62,500 nucleotides of DNA, from positions 1 through 62,500 of the forward strand of contig NZ_PREZ01000011.1 in NCBI RefSeq assembly GCF_002926065.1. Direction: 5' to 3'. Below are positions 19,721 to 29,500 of the stretch, in pieces (within the stretch, counting starts at the first letter, position 1; each line of letters opens with the position of its first letter). The position numbers and the translations under genes are program-made. Under the pieces are notes generated by a model that saw only the letters and a program-made list of their open reading frames with translations, was not told the DNA's origin and did no database searches. Origin of the DNA: Jeotgalibacillus proteolyticus. Lineage in GTDB: Bacteria > Bacillota > Bacilli > Bacillales > Jeotgalibacillaceae.

Positions 19721-20566
19721 ATGAAGGTCAAACGCAGTGAACGTCTTATTGATATGACTCATTATTTAATGGAACATCCAAGAGAATTAGTATCACTCAC
19801 TTTTTTTGCAGATCGATTTCAATCAGCTAAATCCTCGATTAGTGAGGATTTGGTGATTGTAAAAGAAACCTTTGAGCTGCGCGGTGTTGGGACCCTCCAA
19901 ACGGTTCCTGGAGCAGCGGGAGGCGTAAAATACATCCCAGGCATAAAACGCAAGCACGCAGAGGAGCTTATCGGATCTTTACGGACCAATGTTTCTCATT
20001 CCGATCGTTTGCTGCCTGGCGGGTATTTATTCATGACTGATATTCTTGGGGATATTCATTTAATGAATCATGTTGGTAAGCTCTTTGCTGCTGCTTTTGC
20101 TGACCAGGAAATCGATATGATCATGACGGTTGCCACCAAAGGCATTGGCATTGCTCATGCAGCTGCCAGATATCTTGGCGTGCCGGTCGTGGTTGCACGT
20201 CGGGACAGCAAAGTTACGGAAGGATCAACGGTGAGTATTAATTATGTTTCCGGCTCTTCAAAACGCATTCAGACCATGGTATTGTCCAAGCGCAGTATTG
20301 CCCAGGGAGCACGTGTATTAATCGTCGATGATTTTATGCGCGCCGGTGGAACAGCTGCAGGGATGATCAACCTGCTCGAGGAGTTTTCTGCGAAGGCTGT
20401 CGGCGTGGGAATCTTTATTGAGTCTGAATACAGTGAAGAACGATTAGTTGATAATTGGATTTCGCTGTTAAATCTAACAGGCGTTGATGAAAAAGGAAAA
20501 ACGATTCAAGTGAAGACAGGTAATTATTTTGATAAAGTCCAATCTTTTTTAGACGATAAAAAGTAA
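19721..20566 (+). CDS. purR: Purine operon repressor PurR
   Basis: A 281-residue Gram-positive PurR: a winged-helix domain (1-75; RSERLIDMTHYLMEHP... and the recognition helix SAKSSISEDLVIVKE) fused to a type I PRTase-like domain whose PRPP loop reads VLIVDDFMRAGGTAAG. It represses purine and folate-related genes and is released when PRPP rises. prs, which makes PRPP, and hprT, which consumes it, both lie in this window. AGGAGGT 12 bases upstream of ATG. Co-directional with ridA 21 bases downstream. Confidence 0.97.
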   Translation: MKVKRSERLIDMTHYLMEHPRELVSLTFFADRFQSAKSSISEDLVIVKETFELRGVGTLQTVPGAAGGVKYIPGIKRKHAEELIGSLRTNVSHSDRLLPGGYLFMTDILGDIHLMNHVGKLFAAAFADQEIDMIMTVATKGIGIAHAAARYLGVPVVVARRDSKVTEGSTVSINYVSGSSKRIQTMVLSKRSIAQGARVLIVDDFMRAGGTAAGMINLLEEFSAKAVGVGIFIESEYSEERLVDNWISLLNLTGVDEKGKTIQVKTGNYFDKVQSFLDDKK

Positions 20567-20587
20567 ACGTTCCGGGAGGAGATCAAA

Positions 20588-20962
20588 ATGAAATTTGTTG
20601 AAACAAGCAATGCCCCTGCTGCAATCGGTCCTTATTCACAAGGAGTAGTCGTCAATAACCTATTTTACAGCTCTGGTCAGATCCCTCTGACGCCCTCAGG
20701 GGACTTAATTACGGGGCAGATTGAAGATCAGACACATCAGGTCTTCAAAAATCTGCAGGCAGTACTGGAGGAGGCAGGAGCTTCTTTTTCAACTGTTGTT
20801 AAAACAACCGTGTTTTTACATGACCTGGAGGATTTTGGGAAGGTAAATGAGATTTACAGCAGCTACTTTGGCGAGCATAGGCCGGCAAGATCGTGCGTTC
20901 AGGTGGCAAAACTGCCAAAAGGCGCCGGAATTGAAATAGAAGTTATCGCTCTCGTTAAATAA
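20588..20962 (+). CDS. ridA: Enamine/imine deaminase RidA (YabJ)
   Basis: A 124-residue RidA/YjgF/UK114 protein that hydrolyses reactive 2-aminoacrylate-type enamines released by PLP enzymes. Family marks: [13 protein letters not shown], and the catalytic Arg in [24 protein letters not shown]. In B. subtilis the gene is yabJ, cotranscribed with purR. GGGAGGAG 9 bases before ATG. A terminator follows. Confidence 0.96.
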   Translation: MKFVETSNAPAAIGPYSQGVVVNNLFYSSGQIPLTPSGDLITGQIEDQTHQVFKNLQAVLEEAGASFSTVVKTTVFLHDLEDFGKVNEIYSSYFGEHRPARSCVQVAKLPKGAGIEIEVIALVK

Positions 20963-20970
20963 AAATTATC

Positions 20971-21005
20971 AGATCCTTTTAGCCTATGCTAAAGGGATCT
21001 TTTTC
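20971..21005 (+). terminator. Terminator after ridA
   Basis: AGATCCTTTTAGC / GCTAAAGGGATCT stem (one mismatch) with a 4-base loop, then T residues. Confidence 0.9.
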
Positions 21006-21089
21006 AATTTATTCAGGAGAGGAAAAATAGGCAAATGATTGCAAAAAATCAAATAAATCAAAATAATTTCTACTTTTTTCATTTTTAAG

Positions 21090-21117
21090 TAGGAAAATGA
21101 CAGTTAAATGACGAATT
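21090..21117 (+). promoter_or_regulatory. Sigma-H promoter of spoVG
   Basis: GTAGGAAAA (21090-21098), 14-base spacer, CGAAT (21113-21117). One mismatch to RWAGGAWWT-N12-14-HGAAT. The A/T-rich stretch just upstream (21040-21085) resembles the AbrB-binding AT box of B. subtilis spoVG. Confidence 0.8.
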
Positions 21118-21159
21118 AAAAAAGGGAGCGTCATCTATGGGGAAAGGTGGTGGTAATGA

Positions 21160-21453
21160 ATGGAAGTTACAGATGTAAGATTAAGAAGAGTAAATACCGA
21201 CAGCAGGATGAGGGCAATCGCTTCCATAACGCTTGACAATGAGTTTGTGGTACATGATATTCGTGTAATCGATGGGAATAACGGACTTTTTGTTGCGATG
21301 CCAAGCAAGCGAACGCCAGACGGTGAATTTCGTGATATTGCTCACCCGATAAACTCTAACACGAGAGAGATGATTCAAGCGTCTGTCCTTGAAGAATACA
21401 TACGTGTTGGAACTGCCGAAGAAGCAGAACAGCTTGAAGAAGCTGGGGCTTAA
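21160..21453 (+). CDS. spoVG: SpoVG, RNA/DNA-binding regulator
   Basis: A 97-residue Spo[26 protein letters not shown] start, [24 protein letters not shown] and the C-terminal helix. It affects spore cortex formation, asymmetric division and capsule or virulence genes in relatives, acting as a site-specific nucleic-acid-binding protein. AAAGGTGGTGG lies about 5 bases before the ATG. Read from a sigma-H promoter, with AbrB probably repressing it as in B. subtilis; abrB is 13 kb away in this window. Confidence 0.97.
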   Translation: MEVTDVRLRRVNTDSRMRAIASITLDNEFVVHDIRVIDGNNGLFVAMPSKRTPDGEFRDIAHPINSNTREMIQASVLEEYIRVGTAEEAEQLEEAGA

Positions 21454-21480
21454 TGGAGTGATTATAAGAAATGAAGAGAG

Positions 21481-21511
21481 AGCCTAGCTTATTTAATCAG
21501 CTAGGTTTTTT
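21481..21511 (+). terminator. Terminator after spoVG
   Basis: AGCCTAGCT / AGCTAGGTT stem around a 9-base loop, then a T run. Confidence 0.85.
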
Positions 21512-21643
21512 GATTTTGCCTTTTTTTTCTATTTACACTATTTAAATACCAATTTGCGGCTTAATTTTTAATCCTATTTTTTTTGTTTTTAGGCAGAAGA
21601 TATGACAAATGGATGACAGATTCTTCTGAAATCGCTAGTTTCC

Positions 21644-21672
21644 TTGAAATAAACGCTTTTTTAATATATATT
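21644..21672 (+). promoter_or_regulatory. Sigma-A promoter of glmU-prs
   Basis: TTGAAA (21644-21649), 17-base spacer, TATATT (21667-21672), 34 bases before the glmU start. Confidence 0.75.
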
Positions 21673-21705
21673 CGAAGGGGAAAAATGTTGACTGGAGGAC
21701 CGACA

Positions 21706-23079
21706 ATGTCGAATCGATTTGCCGTAATTTTAGCAGCGGGTCAAGGAACTCGTATGAAATCAAAGCTTTATAAAGTTTTACATCCGGTATGTGGCAAGCC
21801 GATGGTTGAACATGTACTTGAGCAGGTAAAACATGCAAATATGAATGAAGTGGTAACCGTTGTTGGTCATGGTGCTGAACTCGTTCAAGCTCAGCTTGGC
21901 GATCGTTCAGAGTTTGTATTACAGGCAGAGCAGTTGGGAACAGCGCACGCCGTGATGCAGGCAAAAGATCGTTTACAAGATAAAGATGGGATTACATTGG
22001 TCGTATGCGGGGATACTCCTTTGATTACAGCTGAAACCATGTCTTCTCTTATTCAGCATCATGAGGAGCAACAGGCTAAAGCGACGATTTTAACTGCTCA
22101 TCAGGAAGACCCGGCTGGATATGGGCGTATCATTCGGGATGAAGCTGGTCTTGTGAAACGCATTGTCGAGCATAAAGATGCAAGTGAAGCAGAGCTTGCA
22201 GTCAATGAAGTGAATACCGGTACGTATTGCTTTAACAACCGTGCTCTTTTTGAAGCGCTTGAAAAAGTAAACAATGACAATGTTCAGGGTGAATACTATT
22301 TGCCTGATGTGATTGAAATTCTTCAATCAGAGGGTGAAACGATCGGTGCATTCCAGACTGCTCATGCAAGTGAGACGCTTGGCGTCAACGACCGGGTAGC
22401 GCTGGCTCAAGCAGAAAAACTAATGAGAGCACGCATTAATGAAAAGCATATGCGTAATGGTGTATCGTTAATTGATCCAGAAAACACGTATATCAGCAGT
22501 GAAGCCCAAATTGGCCGCGATACCGTTGTTTATCCGGGAACCGTTATTCTTGGTGAAACCGTGATAGGTGAAGACTGTGTGATTGGACCGGCGAGTGAAT
22601 TTAAGGACAGCAAGATTGCTGATCGAACCGTAATCAAGCAATCGGTCGTTCATGACAGCTCTATCGGTTCGGATGTTTCAATCGGGCCTTTTGCTCACAT
22701 CCGTCCGCAATCAGCTATTGAAGACGAAGTAAAGATCGGAAACTTCGTTGAAATTAAAAAAGCTCAATTTGGCAAAGGAAGCAAAGCCTCCCACTTAAGC
22801 TATATCGGAGATGCTGAAGTAGGAAGTGACGTAAATATCGGCTGCGGATCTATTACGGTTAATTATGACGGCAAAAACAAACATCTGACGAAAATTGAAG
22901 ATAATGTTTTTATCGGCTGTAATTCAAATCTGGTAGCTCCTGTAACGGTGGGGAAAGGCGCATACGTAGCAGCTGGTTCAACAATTACGAAAAATGTGCC
23001 GGGGGATTCATTATCCATTGCGCGGGCGCGTCAGGAAAATAAAGAAGGATACGCGAGCAGAATTCATACTAAAAAATAA
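21706..23079 (+). CDS. glmU: Bifunctional GlmU (UDP-GlcNAc synthesis)
   Basis: Acetylates glucosamine-1-phosphate and then couples it to UTP, giving UDP-GlcNAc for peptidoglycan and teichoic acids. The 457 residues comprise an N-terminal pyrophosphorylase ([11 protein letters not shown] at 9-19, GDTPL) and a C-terminal left-handed beta-helix acetyltransferase with hexapeptide repeats (about 250-457). The original B. subtilis name is gcaD. Start 21706 follows GGAGG by 7 bases; an upstream in-frame extension to 21583 crosses the promoter and is rejected. prs follows 11 bases after the stop. Confidence 0.97.
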   Translation: MSNRFAVILAAGQGTRMKSKLYKVLHPVCGKPMVEHVLEQVKHANMNEVVTVVGHGAELVQAQLGDRSEFVLQAEQLGTAHAVMQAKDRLQDKDGITLVVCGDTPLITAETMSSLIQHHEEQQAKATILTAHQEDPAGYGRIIRDEAGLVKRIVEHKDASEAELAVNEVNTGTYCFNNRALFEALEKVNNDNVQGEYYLPDVIEILQSEGETIGAFQTAHASETLGVNDRVALAQAEKLMRARINEKHMRNGVSLIDPENTYISSEAQIGRDTVVYPGTVILGETVIGEDCVIGPASEFKDSKIADRTVIKQSVVHDSSIGSDVSIGPFAHIRPQSAIEDEVKIGNFVEIKKAQFGKGSKASHLSYIGDAEVGSDVNIGCGSITVNYDGKNKHLTKIEDNVFIGCNSNLVAPVTVGKGAYVAAGSTITKNVPGDSLSIARARQENKEGYASRIHTKK

Positions 23080-23090
23080 TGGAGGCTATC

Positions 23091-24050
23091 ATGTCTAGAG
23101 AATATAAAGACTCGAAATTGAAAATCTTTTCTTTAAACTCAAATGAAGAGTTAGCGAGAGATATTGCAACTGCAGTGGGTACCAAGCTGGGTAAATGTTC
23201 TGTCACAAGTTTTAGCGACGGGGAAATCCAAATCAATATTGAAGAAAGTATTCGCGGCTGCGATGTGTTCGTTGTGCAGTCCACTTCTACTCCTGTAAAC
23301 GAAAACTTAATGGAATTACTGATCATGGTAGATGCGCTGAAGCGGGCTTCTGCTAAAACGATCAATATTGTTATGCCGTACTACGGCTATGCAAGACAGG
23401 ACCGCAAAGCGCGGGCACGTGAACCAATCACAGCTAAGCTTATTGCAAACCTGCTTGAAACCGCTGGTGCCACTCGCGTTATTACTCTAGACCTGCATGC
23501 ACCTCAAATTCAAGGGTTCTTTGATATTCTGATTGACCATCTTCGCGGAGTTCCGATTATTGCTGAGTACTTTATTAAGAAAAACTTTAATCCTGATGAA
23601 ATTGTCATCGTATCACCTGATCACGGCGGAGTTACGCGTACAAGAAAGCTGGCAGAGCGTCTGAAAGCGCCTATTGCTATTATTGATAAGCGCCGTCCGA
23701 AGCCGAATGTTGCAGAAATTATGAATATTGTCGGATCCGTTGAAGGAAGAACCGCCATTTTAATTGATGACATTATTGATACGGCTGGTACGATCACATT
23801 AGCGGCAAATGCGCTAATTGAAAATGGAGCAAAGGATGTTTATGCAAGCTGTACGCATCCTGTATTATCCGGTCCTGCGATGGAACGTATTAATAACTCT
23901 CCAATCAAAGAATTAGTGGTAACAAACTCCATTGCGTTAAGTGAAGAAAAAAAGGGCGGAAAAATTGTTCAGCTTTCTGTAGCCAATCTCCTTGCTGAAG
24001 CGATTATTCGCGTATTTGAGGAAGAATCTGTCAGTATGCTTTTTGATTAA
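23091..24050 (+). CDS. prs: Ribose-phosphate pyrophosphokinase
   Basis: Makes PRPP from ribose-5-phosphate and ATP for purines, pyrimidines, His, Trp and NAD. The 319 residues include [14 protein letters not shown], the [15 protein letters not shown] flexible loop, the [11 protein letters not shown] segment and the PRPP loop [13 protein letters not shown]. Start 23091 has GGAGG six bases upstream. Operon with glmU; terminator 8 bases after the stop. Confidence 0.98.
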   Translation: MSREYKDSKLKIFSLNSNEELARDIATAVGTKLGKCSVTSFSDGEIQINIEESIRGCDVFVVQSTSTPVNENLMELLIMVDALKRASAKTINIVMPYYGYARQDRKARAREPITAKLIANLLETAGATRVITLDLHAPQIQGFFDILIDHLRGVPIIAEYFIKKNFNPDEIVIVSPDHGGVTRTRKLAERLKAPIAIIDKRRPKPNVAEIMNIVGSVEGRTAILIDDIIDTAGTITLAANALIENGAKDVYASCTHPVLSGPAMERINNSPIKELVVTNSIALSEEKKGGKIVQLSVANLLAEAIIRVFEEESVSMLFD

Positions 24051-24057
24051 TTTGTCA

Positions 24058-24098
24058 AAACCACCCGGTATTCAAGTTGAATATCGGGTGGTTTTTTT
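24058..24098 (+). terminator. Terminator after prs
   Basis: AAACCACCCG / CGGGTGGTTT stem followed by further T residues; A-T rich inner part. Confidence 0.9.
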
Positions 24099-24172
24099 GT
24101 CATAAAATCAATAAATAAGTCGTATATTGTAATAATATCTGCAAAAAACATCATGCTTAATTAAAATAGAAT

Positions 24173-24198
24173 GTTTAAGTGAAGGCACTCATGGGTAA
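24173..24198 (+). promoter_or_regulatory. Sigma-B promoter of ctc
   Basis: GTTTAA (24173-24178), 14-base spacer, GGGTAA (24193-24198), matching the sigma-B consensus GTTTAA-N12-15-GGGWAW. ctc is a classic general-stress gene. Confidence 0.85.
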
Positions 24199-24252
24199 CT
24201 TGATGATAGGGATTTATAATCTAAAATTCATTATTGAAAGGTGACTATAACT

Positions 24253-24885
24253 ATGAGCTCTTTATTAAAAGCTAAAAAACGCGACGGATTTAAAAAATCA
24301 GACCTTACTGAATTAAGAGGTGCAGGAAAGCTTCCTGCTGTTGTTTATGGATATAAAGTCGACAACACATCTATTTTTGTTGATGAAATTGATTTAATCA
24401 AGGTTATACGTGAGGTAGGACGTAACGGAATTATTGAATTGGATATTGATGGCAACAAACAAAAAGTAGTCCTAAGTGACTACCAGTCAGATTTCTTAAA
24501 GGATGAAATTATCCACGCAGACTTCCTGGCAGTTAATATGGCATCCGAGCTTGATGTTGAAGTAACAGTAAATCTTACTGGTGAGGCTGCTGGCACGAAG
24601 GAAGGCGGTGTCGTTCAGACAACCCTTCATGAACTATCTGTTTCTGCTAAACCAGACGATATTCCTGAGTCGATTGAGGTAGACATCAGCGGACTTGAGA
24701 TTGGCGATTCCGTATCAGTTGGCGATGTTCGTTCAGCATACAATGTAACGATTAATCACGAAGACGAAGAAACGATTGCCTCTGTATTAGCTCCGCGTGT
24801 TGAGGAAGAAACAACCGAGGAAGAAGCAGATGAATCAGAAGAAAATGAAACAGAAGAATCGCCTGAGGAACAATCAGTCGAATAA
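24253..24885 (+). CDS. ctc: General stress ribosomal protein Ctc (L25/TL5 family)
   Basis: A 210-residue 5S-rRNA-binding protein of the CTC/TL5 type: an N-terminal L25 domain (1-90, LKAKKRDGFKKSDLTELRGAGKLPAVVYG) and a C-terminal TL5-like beta domain. It ends in a strongly acidic tail from about residue 183 made mainly of Glu. It joins the 50S central protuberance, mainly in stress. AAAGGTGA 9-16 bases before ATG 24253. A stable stem-loop follows the stop. Confidence 0.95.
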   Translation: MSSLLKAKKRDGFKKSDLTELRGAGKLPAVVYGYKVDNTSIFVDEIDLIKVIREVGRNGIIELDIDGNKQKVVLSDYQSDFLKDEIIHADFLAVNMASELDVEVTVNLTGEAAGTKEGGVVQTTLHELSVSAKPDDIPESIEVDISGLEIGDSVSVGDVRSAYNVTINHEDEETIASVLAPRVEEETTEEEADESEENETEESPEEQSVE

Positions 24886-24892
24886 TGTTTTA

Positions 24893-24930
24893 ATTTTGGG
24901 CGTAACCTTTTTGGAGGTTACGCCCAAAAT
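24893..24930 (+). terminator. Stem-loop after ctc (terminator-like, no T run)
   Basis: Perfect 15-bp inverted repeat ATTTTGGGCGTAACC / GGTTACGCCCAAAAT with an 8-base loop. It lacks a T tract, so it may stabilise the 3' end rather than terminate efficiently. Confidence 0.7.
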
Positions 24931-24988
24931 GGTTTATGATAGATGAGAGGGAAAAACTCTCACTGTATTGTAATGAGGTGTAGAAAAG

Positions 24989-25552
24989 ATGAAATTAATT
25001 GTTGGTTTAGGCAACCCGGGAAAAACGTATGATAAAACAAAGCATAATATTGGTTTTGAAGTGATAGATGAGCTTTCAGCAAGATGGAATGCCCCACTTT
25101 TGCAAAGCAAGTTTAAAGGAGCGTTCGCAACGGTCCACCGGAACGGGGAAAAGATTATTTTGCTTAAGCCTCTTACGTATATGAATTTATCTGGTGAAAG
25201 CATTCGTCCACTAATGGATTATTTTGATATTCCGTTGGAGGATGTCGTAGTAATTTATGATGATTTGGATTTACCGCTCGGCGGGCTTCGGCTTCGTCAA
25301 AAAGGAAGTGCGGGCGGGCATAATGGAATTAAAAGCACGATCGCTCATTTAGGCACTCAGGATTTTAATCGTATTCGGATCGGAATCAGCCGGCCTCCTC
25401 AAGGTATGAAGGTTCCTGACTATGTCTTGAGCCGGTTCTCAAAGGAAGAATGGGCTGAGATGGAGAATGTCGTTAAGCGCAGCGCAGAGGCTTGTGAAAA
25501 GTGGCTCGAAAAACCATTTCTTGAAGTCATGAATGAATTTAATGGCGGATGA
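24989..25552 (+). CDS. pth: Peptidyl-tRNA hydrolase
   Basis: Releases tRNA from stalled peptidyl-tRNA. The 187 residues show [25 protein letters not shown] with the catalytic His in [19 protein letters not shown] and the [26 protein letters not shown] motif. In B. subtilis this is spoVC, needed for sporulation as well as growth. ATG 24989 with GAGGTG about 8 bases upstream. Confidence 0.97.
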   Translation: MKLIVGLGNPGKTYDKTKHNIGFEVIDELSARWNAPLLQSKFKGAFATVHRNGEKIILLKPLTYMNLSGESIRPLMDYFDIPLEDVVVIYDDLDLPLGGLRLRQKGSAGGHNGIKSTIAHLGTQDFNRIRIGISRPPQGMKVPDYVLSRFSKEEWAEMENVVKRSAEACEKWLEKPFLEVMNEFNGG

Positions 25553-25554
25553 GT

Positions 25555-25584
25555 GAATATCTCTTCTTTAAGCGGCTTATACTA
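25555..25584 (+). promoter_or_regulatory. Forespore (sigma-F/G-type) promoter of fin
   Basis: GAATA (25555-25559), 18-base spacer, TATACTA (25578-25584). Six of seven -10 positions fit the forespore consensus; fin is transcribed in the forespore in B. subtilis. Confidence 0.6.
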
Positions 25585-25618
25585 AGTTATCAAGCCTTAT
25601 TGAAGGGAGCTGACCGAG

Positions 25619-25849
25619 ATGGCGATTCACTATCAGTGCCGTCATTGCAGAAACACTGTTGGGAAATTGGATACACATACGGTTAATTCGGAACAGCTTG
25701 GCATTCACAAGCTGTCCAATGAAGAGCGTCAAAGCATGGTATCTTATACAAAGGAAGGGCACGTTGAGATTCAGACAATCTGCGAGGATTGCCAGGAATC
25801 ACTTGAGCGTAACCCGGACTACCACGAATTAGACCAGTTTATACAATAA
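25619..25849 (+). CDS. fin: Anti-sigma-F factor Fin (YabK)
   Basis: A 76-residue zinc-ribbon protein: CRHC near residues 7-10 and CEDC near 55-58 give the two Cys pairs. Fin binds core RNA polymerase and antagonises sigma-F, helping the switch from sigma-F to sigma-G. Length and both motifs match B. subtilis Fin/YabK. GAAGGGAGC 6-14 bases upstream of ATG. A terminator and then a long repeat array follow. Confidence 0.95.
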   Translation: MAIHYQCRHCRNTVGKLDTHTVNSEQLGIHKLSNEERQSMVSYTKEGHVEIQTICEDCQESLERNPDYHELDQFIQ

Positions 25850-25852
25850 GCA

Positions 25853-25882
25853 GCTTTGGATGTCGCCATCCAAGGCGTTTTT
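25853..25882 (+). terminator. Terminator after fin
   Basis: TTTGGATG / CATCCAAG stem with loop TCGC, followed by GCGTTTTTC. Confidence 0.7.
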
Positions 25883-25893
25883 CACTATATGCG

Positions 25894-26485
25894 GAACATG
25901 GCAGCTCCTCGGATCGGAAGTCGAGCACCCATTTAGGCAAAAAGCGCCTGATTGGCTGATCATCTTACGTCTGTCAGAGCTAAACGCCAGTTTCCGCTTT
26001 TAGATTATCCAGCTGCAGGCGCTAGCCCCTCGAGGTCATAAGTCACGCTGTCCAAGTGAACAAAGAGCGTCCACTTGGACACAGCGCCTTATGCTTGTCG
26101 GGGCTGAGCAAGCGCCTTCCGCTTTTAGATTATCCAGCTGCAACGGGCAGCTCCTCGGATCGTAAGTCGAGCACCCATTTAGGCAAAAAGCGCCTAATTG
26201 GGCACTCGCCTTACGTCTGTCGGAGCTGAACGCCCGTTTCCGCTTTTAGATTATCCAGCTGCAGCAGGCAGGGGCTCGAGGTCACAAGTCGAGCGCGAAC
26301 TGAAGGCAAAGAGCGCCTTCTGTCCGCACTCGCCTTGTGCTTGTCGCCCCTAACCGCCTGCTTCCGCTTTTAGTTATTATCCAGCTGCAACGGGCAGCTC
26401 CTCGGATCGTAAGCTGCTCATCCATTCAGGTAAAAAGCGCCTGATTGGCTGATCCTCTTACGTCTGTCGGAGCTGAACGCCCGTT
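25894..26485. repeat. Array of five large hairpin repeats (R array) upstream of mfd
   Basis: Five units of about 100 bases: 25894-26000, 26017-26117, 26142-26239, 26262-26363, 26388-26485. Each folds back on itself. Units 3 and 5 use ACGGGC/GCCCGT and AGCTCC/GGAGCT, unit 4 AGCAGGC/GCCTGCT and AGGGGC/GCCCCT, unit 2 GGCGCT/AGCGCC and AGCCCC/GGGGCT. All have a middle stem (GTAAG/CTTAC, CACAAG/CTTGTG or CATAAG/CTTATG) and an A-rich apex. The linker is TTCCGCTTTTAGATTATCCAGCTGC. The array ends ten bases before the mfd ribosome-binding site. No gene is present. Confidence 0.88.
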
Positions 26486-26514
26486 TCCGCTTTTAGTTAT
26501 AGGAGGAGAGTGTT

Positions 26515-29500
26515 TTGAATTCTTTGTTGGATGGGTTTTTGAATGATGCGCAGATTTCGTCTGTGATTGAGGATTTGGATAGCGGGACTCGTGAACAGCT
26601 GATCTCAGGTTTGTCGGGATCGGCTCGAAGTTCGTTTATGGCAGGGGTTTATAAGCGATTAAACCGGCCGATGATGGTGGTTACGCATAATTTGCTGCAG
26701 GCGCAGCGTTTATATGAGGATTTGCTTCAGTATATCGGGGAGGACGAGCTGTTTTTGTATCCGGCAAATGAGCTGATTGCAGCAGAGATGAGTATCGCAA
26801 GCCCTGAGCTTCTTGCACAGCGCCTGGATACCATGAATCACCTTGCGACGGATGGCAGTGGCTTCTATATCGTCCCGATGGCTGGTCTGCGAAAGATTGT
26901 ACCGCCTAAGGATAAATGGACAATAAATCAGTTTGCCATTCACCTCGGAGATGATATCAATGTGCAGGATACGCTAAACGCTTTACTGAAAATGGGATAT
27001 GACCGTTCCGATATGGTCAGCCGGCCGGGTGAGTTCAGTGTTCGTGGCGGAATTCTTGATATTTATCCGCTAACCTCTCAAAATCCTGTGAGAATTGAAT
27101 TATTTGATACAGAAGTAGACTCTATCCGTACCTTTTCAGCTGATGATCAGCGCTCCATCGATACCCTCCAGGAAATAACCATCAGTCCTGCAAGCGAGGT
27201 CATTATGGAGCAGGAGGATCTAAAGCTTGTTGCCGATGAATTGTCAAAGAGGCTTAAGAACAGCCTGAAGAAAGTGAAAAAAGCCTCTATCAAAGAAGCG
27301 ATGGCCCAGCAGGCCGAATATGAAATCGGCTTATTAAAAAACGGGCAGAAGCCGGATCAGCTATTCAAATATCAATCTCTGGCTTTTGAAGAAGATACGA
27401 GCTTAGTAGAATATCTTCCGGAAAACGGACTAGTTTTCTTTGATGAAATGAGCCGGATTCATGAAATGGATGAAACGCTTGAGAAGGAAGAAACGGATTG
27501 GTATATCTCTCTCCTCGAGGAAGGGAAAATCATTCACGATGTACCGGTATCTCATAGTCTCGCTCAAATTCTGGCACTGGCTAAGCAAAGAAAGATTTAC
27601 TTTTCTTTGTTCACAAGACAGATTCCTCATACAAGCCCTAAAAAAGTGCATACGTTCTCCTGCAAGCCGATGCAGAGCTTTCACGGTCAGATGCATGTGC
27701 TTAAGGCTGAGCTTGAGCGCTGGAAAAACAGCAAGTATACCGTTGTTCTCCTGGCTCCGGATGGACAGAGACTGCAAAAATTTGAACGGGTGCTTGCGGA
27801 TTACGATATTGATGCAGCAATCATTCAAGATGGGCAGCCGCTTATTTCAAATGCTGTTCAAATCCTCAGCGGTACCCTCCAATCAGGGTTTGAGCTGCCA
27901 ATGCATAAGCTTGCGGTTATGACAGAGGAAGAGCTTTTCAGACAAAAAACAAGAAAGAAAAAGCGTCAGCAAAAGCTGTCAAATGCTGAGCGGATTAAAA
28001 GCTATTCAGAGTTGAATGTCGGGGATTATGTTGTTCATGTTAACCACGGCATCGGGAAGTATTTAGGAATTGAAACCCTCGAAATTAATGGTTTGCACAA
28101 GGATTATCTAAATATCCGCTATCAGGGGAATGATCAGCTTTATGTGCCGGTTGAACAGATTGAGCTTGTCCAAAAATATGTAGGCTCCGAAGGAAAAGAA
28201 CCAAAGCTTTATAAACTTGGCGGAACAGAATGGAAACGGGTGAAGAGCAAGGTTCAGTCCTCTGTAGCAGATATCGCCGACGACCTTATTAAGCTTTATG
28301 CTGAGCGGGAATCGGCCAAAGGCTTTGCGTTTACGGAAGATACAAATGAACAGCAGGAATTTGAATCATCCTTCCCTTATCAGGAAACTGATGACCAGCT
28401 CCGCTCAATTGAAGAAATTAAGCAGGACATGCAGCGCGACCGCCCGATGGACAGGCTGTTATGCGGTGATGTTGGCTACGGGAAAACAGAGGTAGCGATT
28501 CGAGCTGCATTTAAAGCCATTATGGACGGCAAGCAGGTGGCCATTTTAGTGCCAACGACGATTCTTGCCCAGCAGCATTATGAAACCATGATGGAACGCA
28601 TGCAGGATTTTCCGATTAATATCGGACTTTTAAGCCGCTTCCGAACAAGAAAGCAGCAGCAGGAAACAATGAAGGGACTCGCGGCAGGAACCATTGATGT
28701 CGTTGTAGGGACACATCGTCTGCTTTCGAAGGATATTAAATACCGGGATATCGGTCTTTTAATTATTGATGAAGAGCAGCGGTTTGGTGTAACGCATAAA
28801 GAGAAAATTAAGCAGCTGAAAACCAATATTGATGTTCTTACCCTTACCGCAACACCAATTCCGAGAACACTCCATATGTCGATGCTCGGTGTGCGTGATT
28901 TATCTGTAATTGAAACGCCGCCGGAGAACCGTTTTCCGGTTCAGACCTATGTAATGGAATACAATGGAGCGCTGATACGTGAAGCGATCGAGCGGGAGCT
29001 TGCCCGCGACGGACAGATTTATTTCCTTTACAACAGGGTTGAGGATATTGCGAAAAAAGCAGATGAGATTGCTACCCTTGTACCGGACGCACGGGTTGCT
29101 GTAGCCCACGGGAAAATGACCGAAACGGAATTGGAATCTGTTATCCTGCAGTTTTTAGAAGGAGAATATGATGTTCTAGTGACGACCACGATTATTGAAA
29201 CAGGGGTGGATATACCGAACGTTAATACGCTTATTGTTTTTGATGCGGACAAAATGGGATTATCACAGCTTTATCAATTGCGGGGACGTGTCGGCCGGTC
29301 AAACCGCGTAGCCTACTCTTATTTTACTTACCGCAAGGACAAGGTCTTAACAGAGGTTGCAGAAAAACGCCTGCAGTCCATTAAGGAATTCACAGAGCTT
29401 GGCTCCGGATTTAAAATCGCGATGAGAGACTTAACAATTCGGGGAGCAGGGAATCTGCTTGGCTCCCAGCAGCACGGATTTATTGATTCTGTAGGATTTG

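Noticed and set aside
24893-24930. Riboswitch or second gene between ctc and pth
   Set aside because: Only a simple perfect stem-loop right after the ctc stop; best read as a 3'-end structure.
18340-26485. CRISPR array
   Set aside because: Units are about 100 bases, self-complementary along their length, with conserved linkers and no unique spacers; no cas genes.
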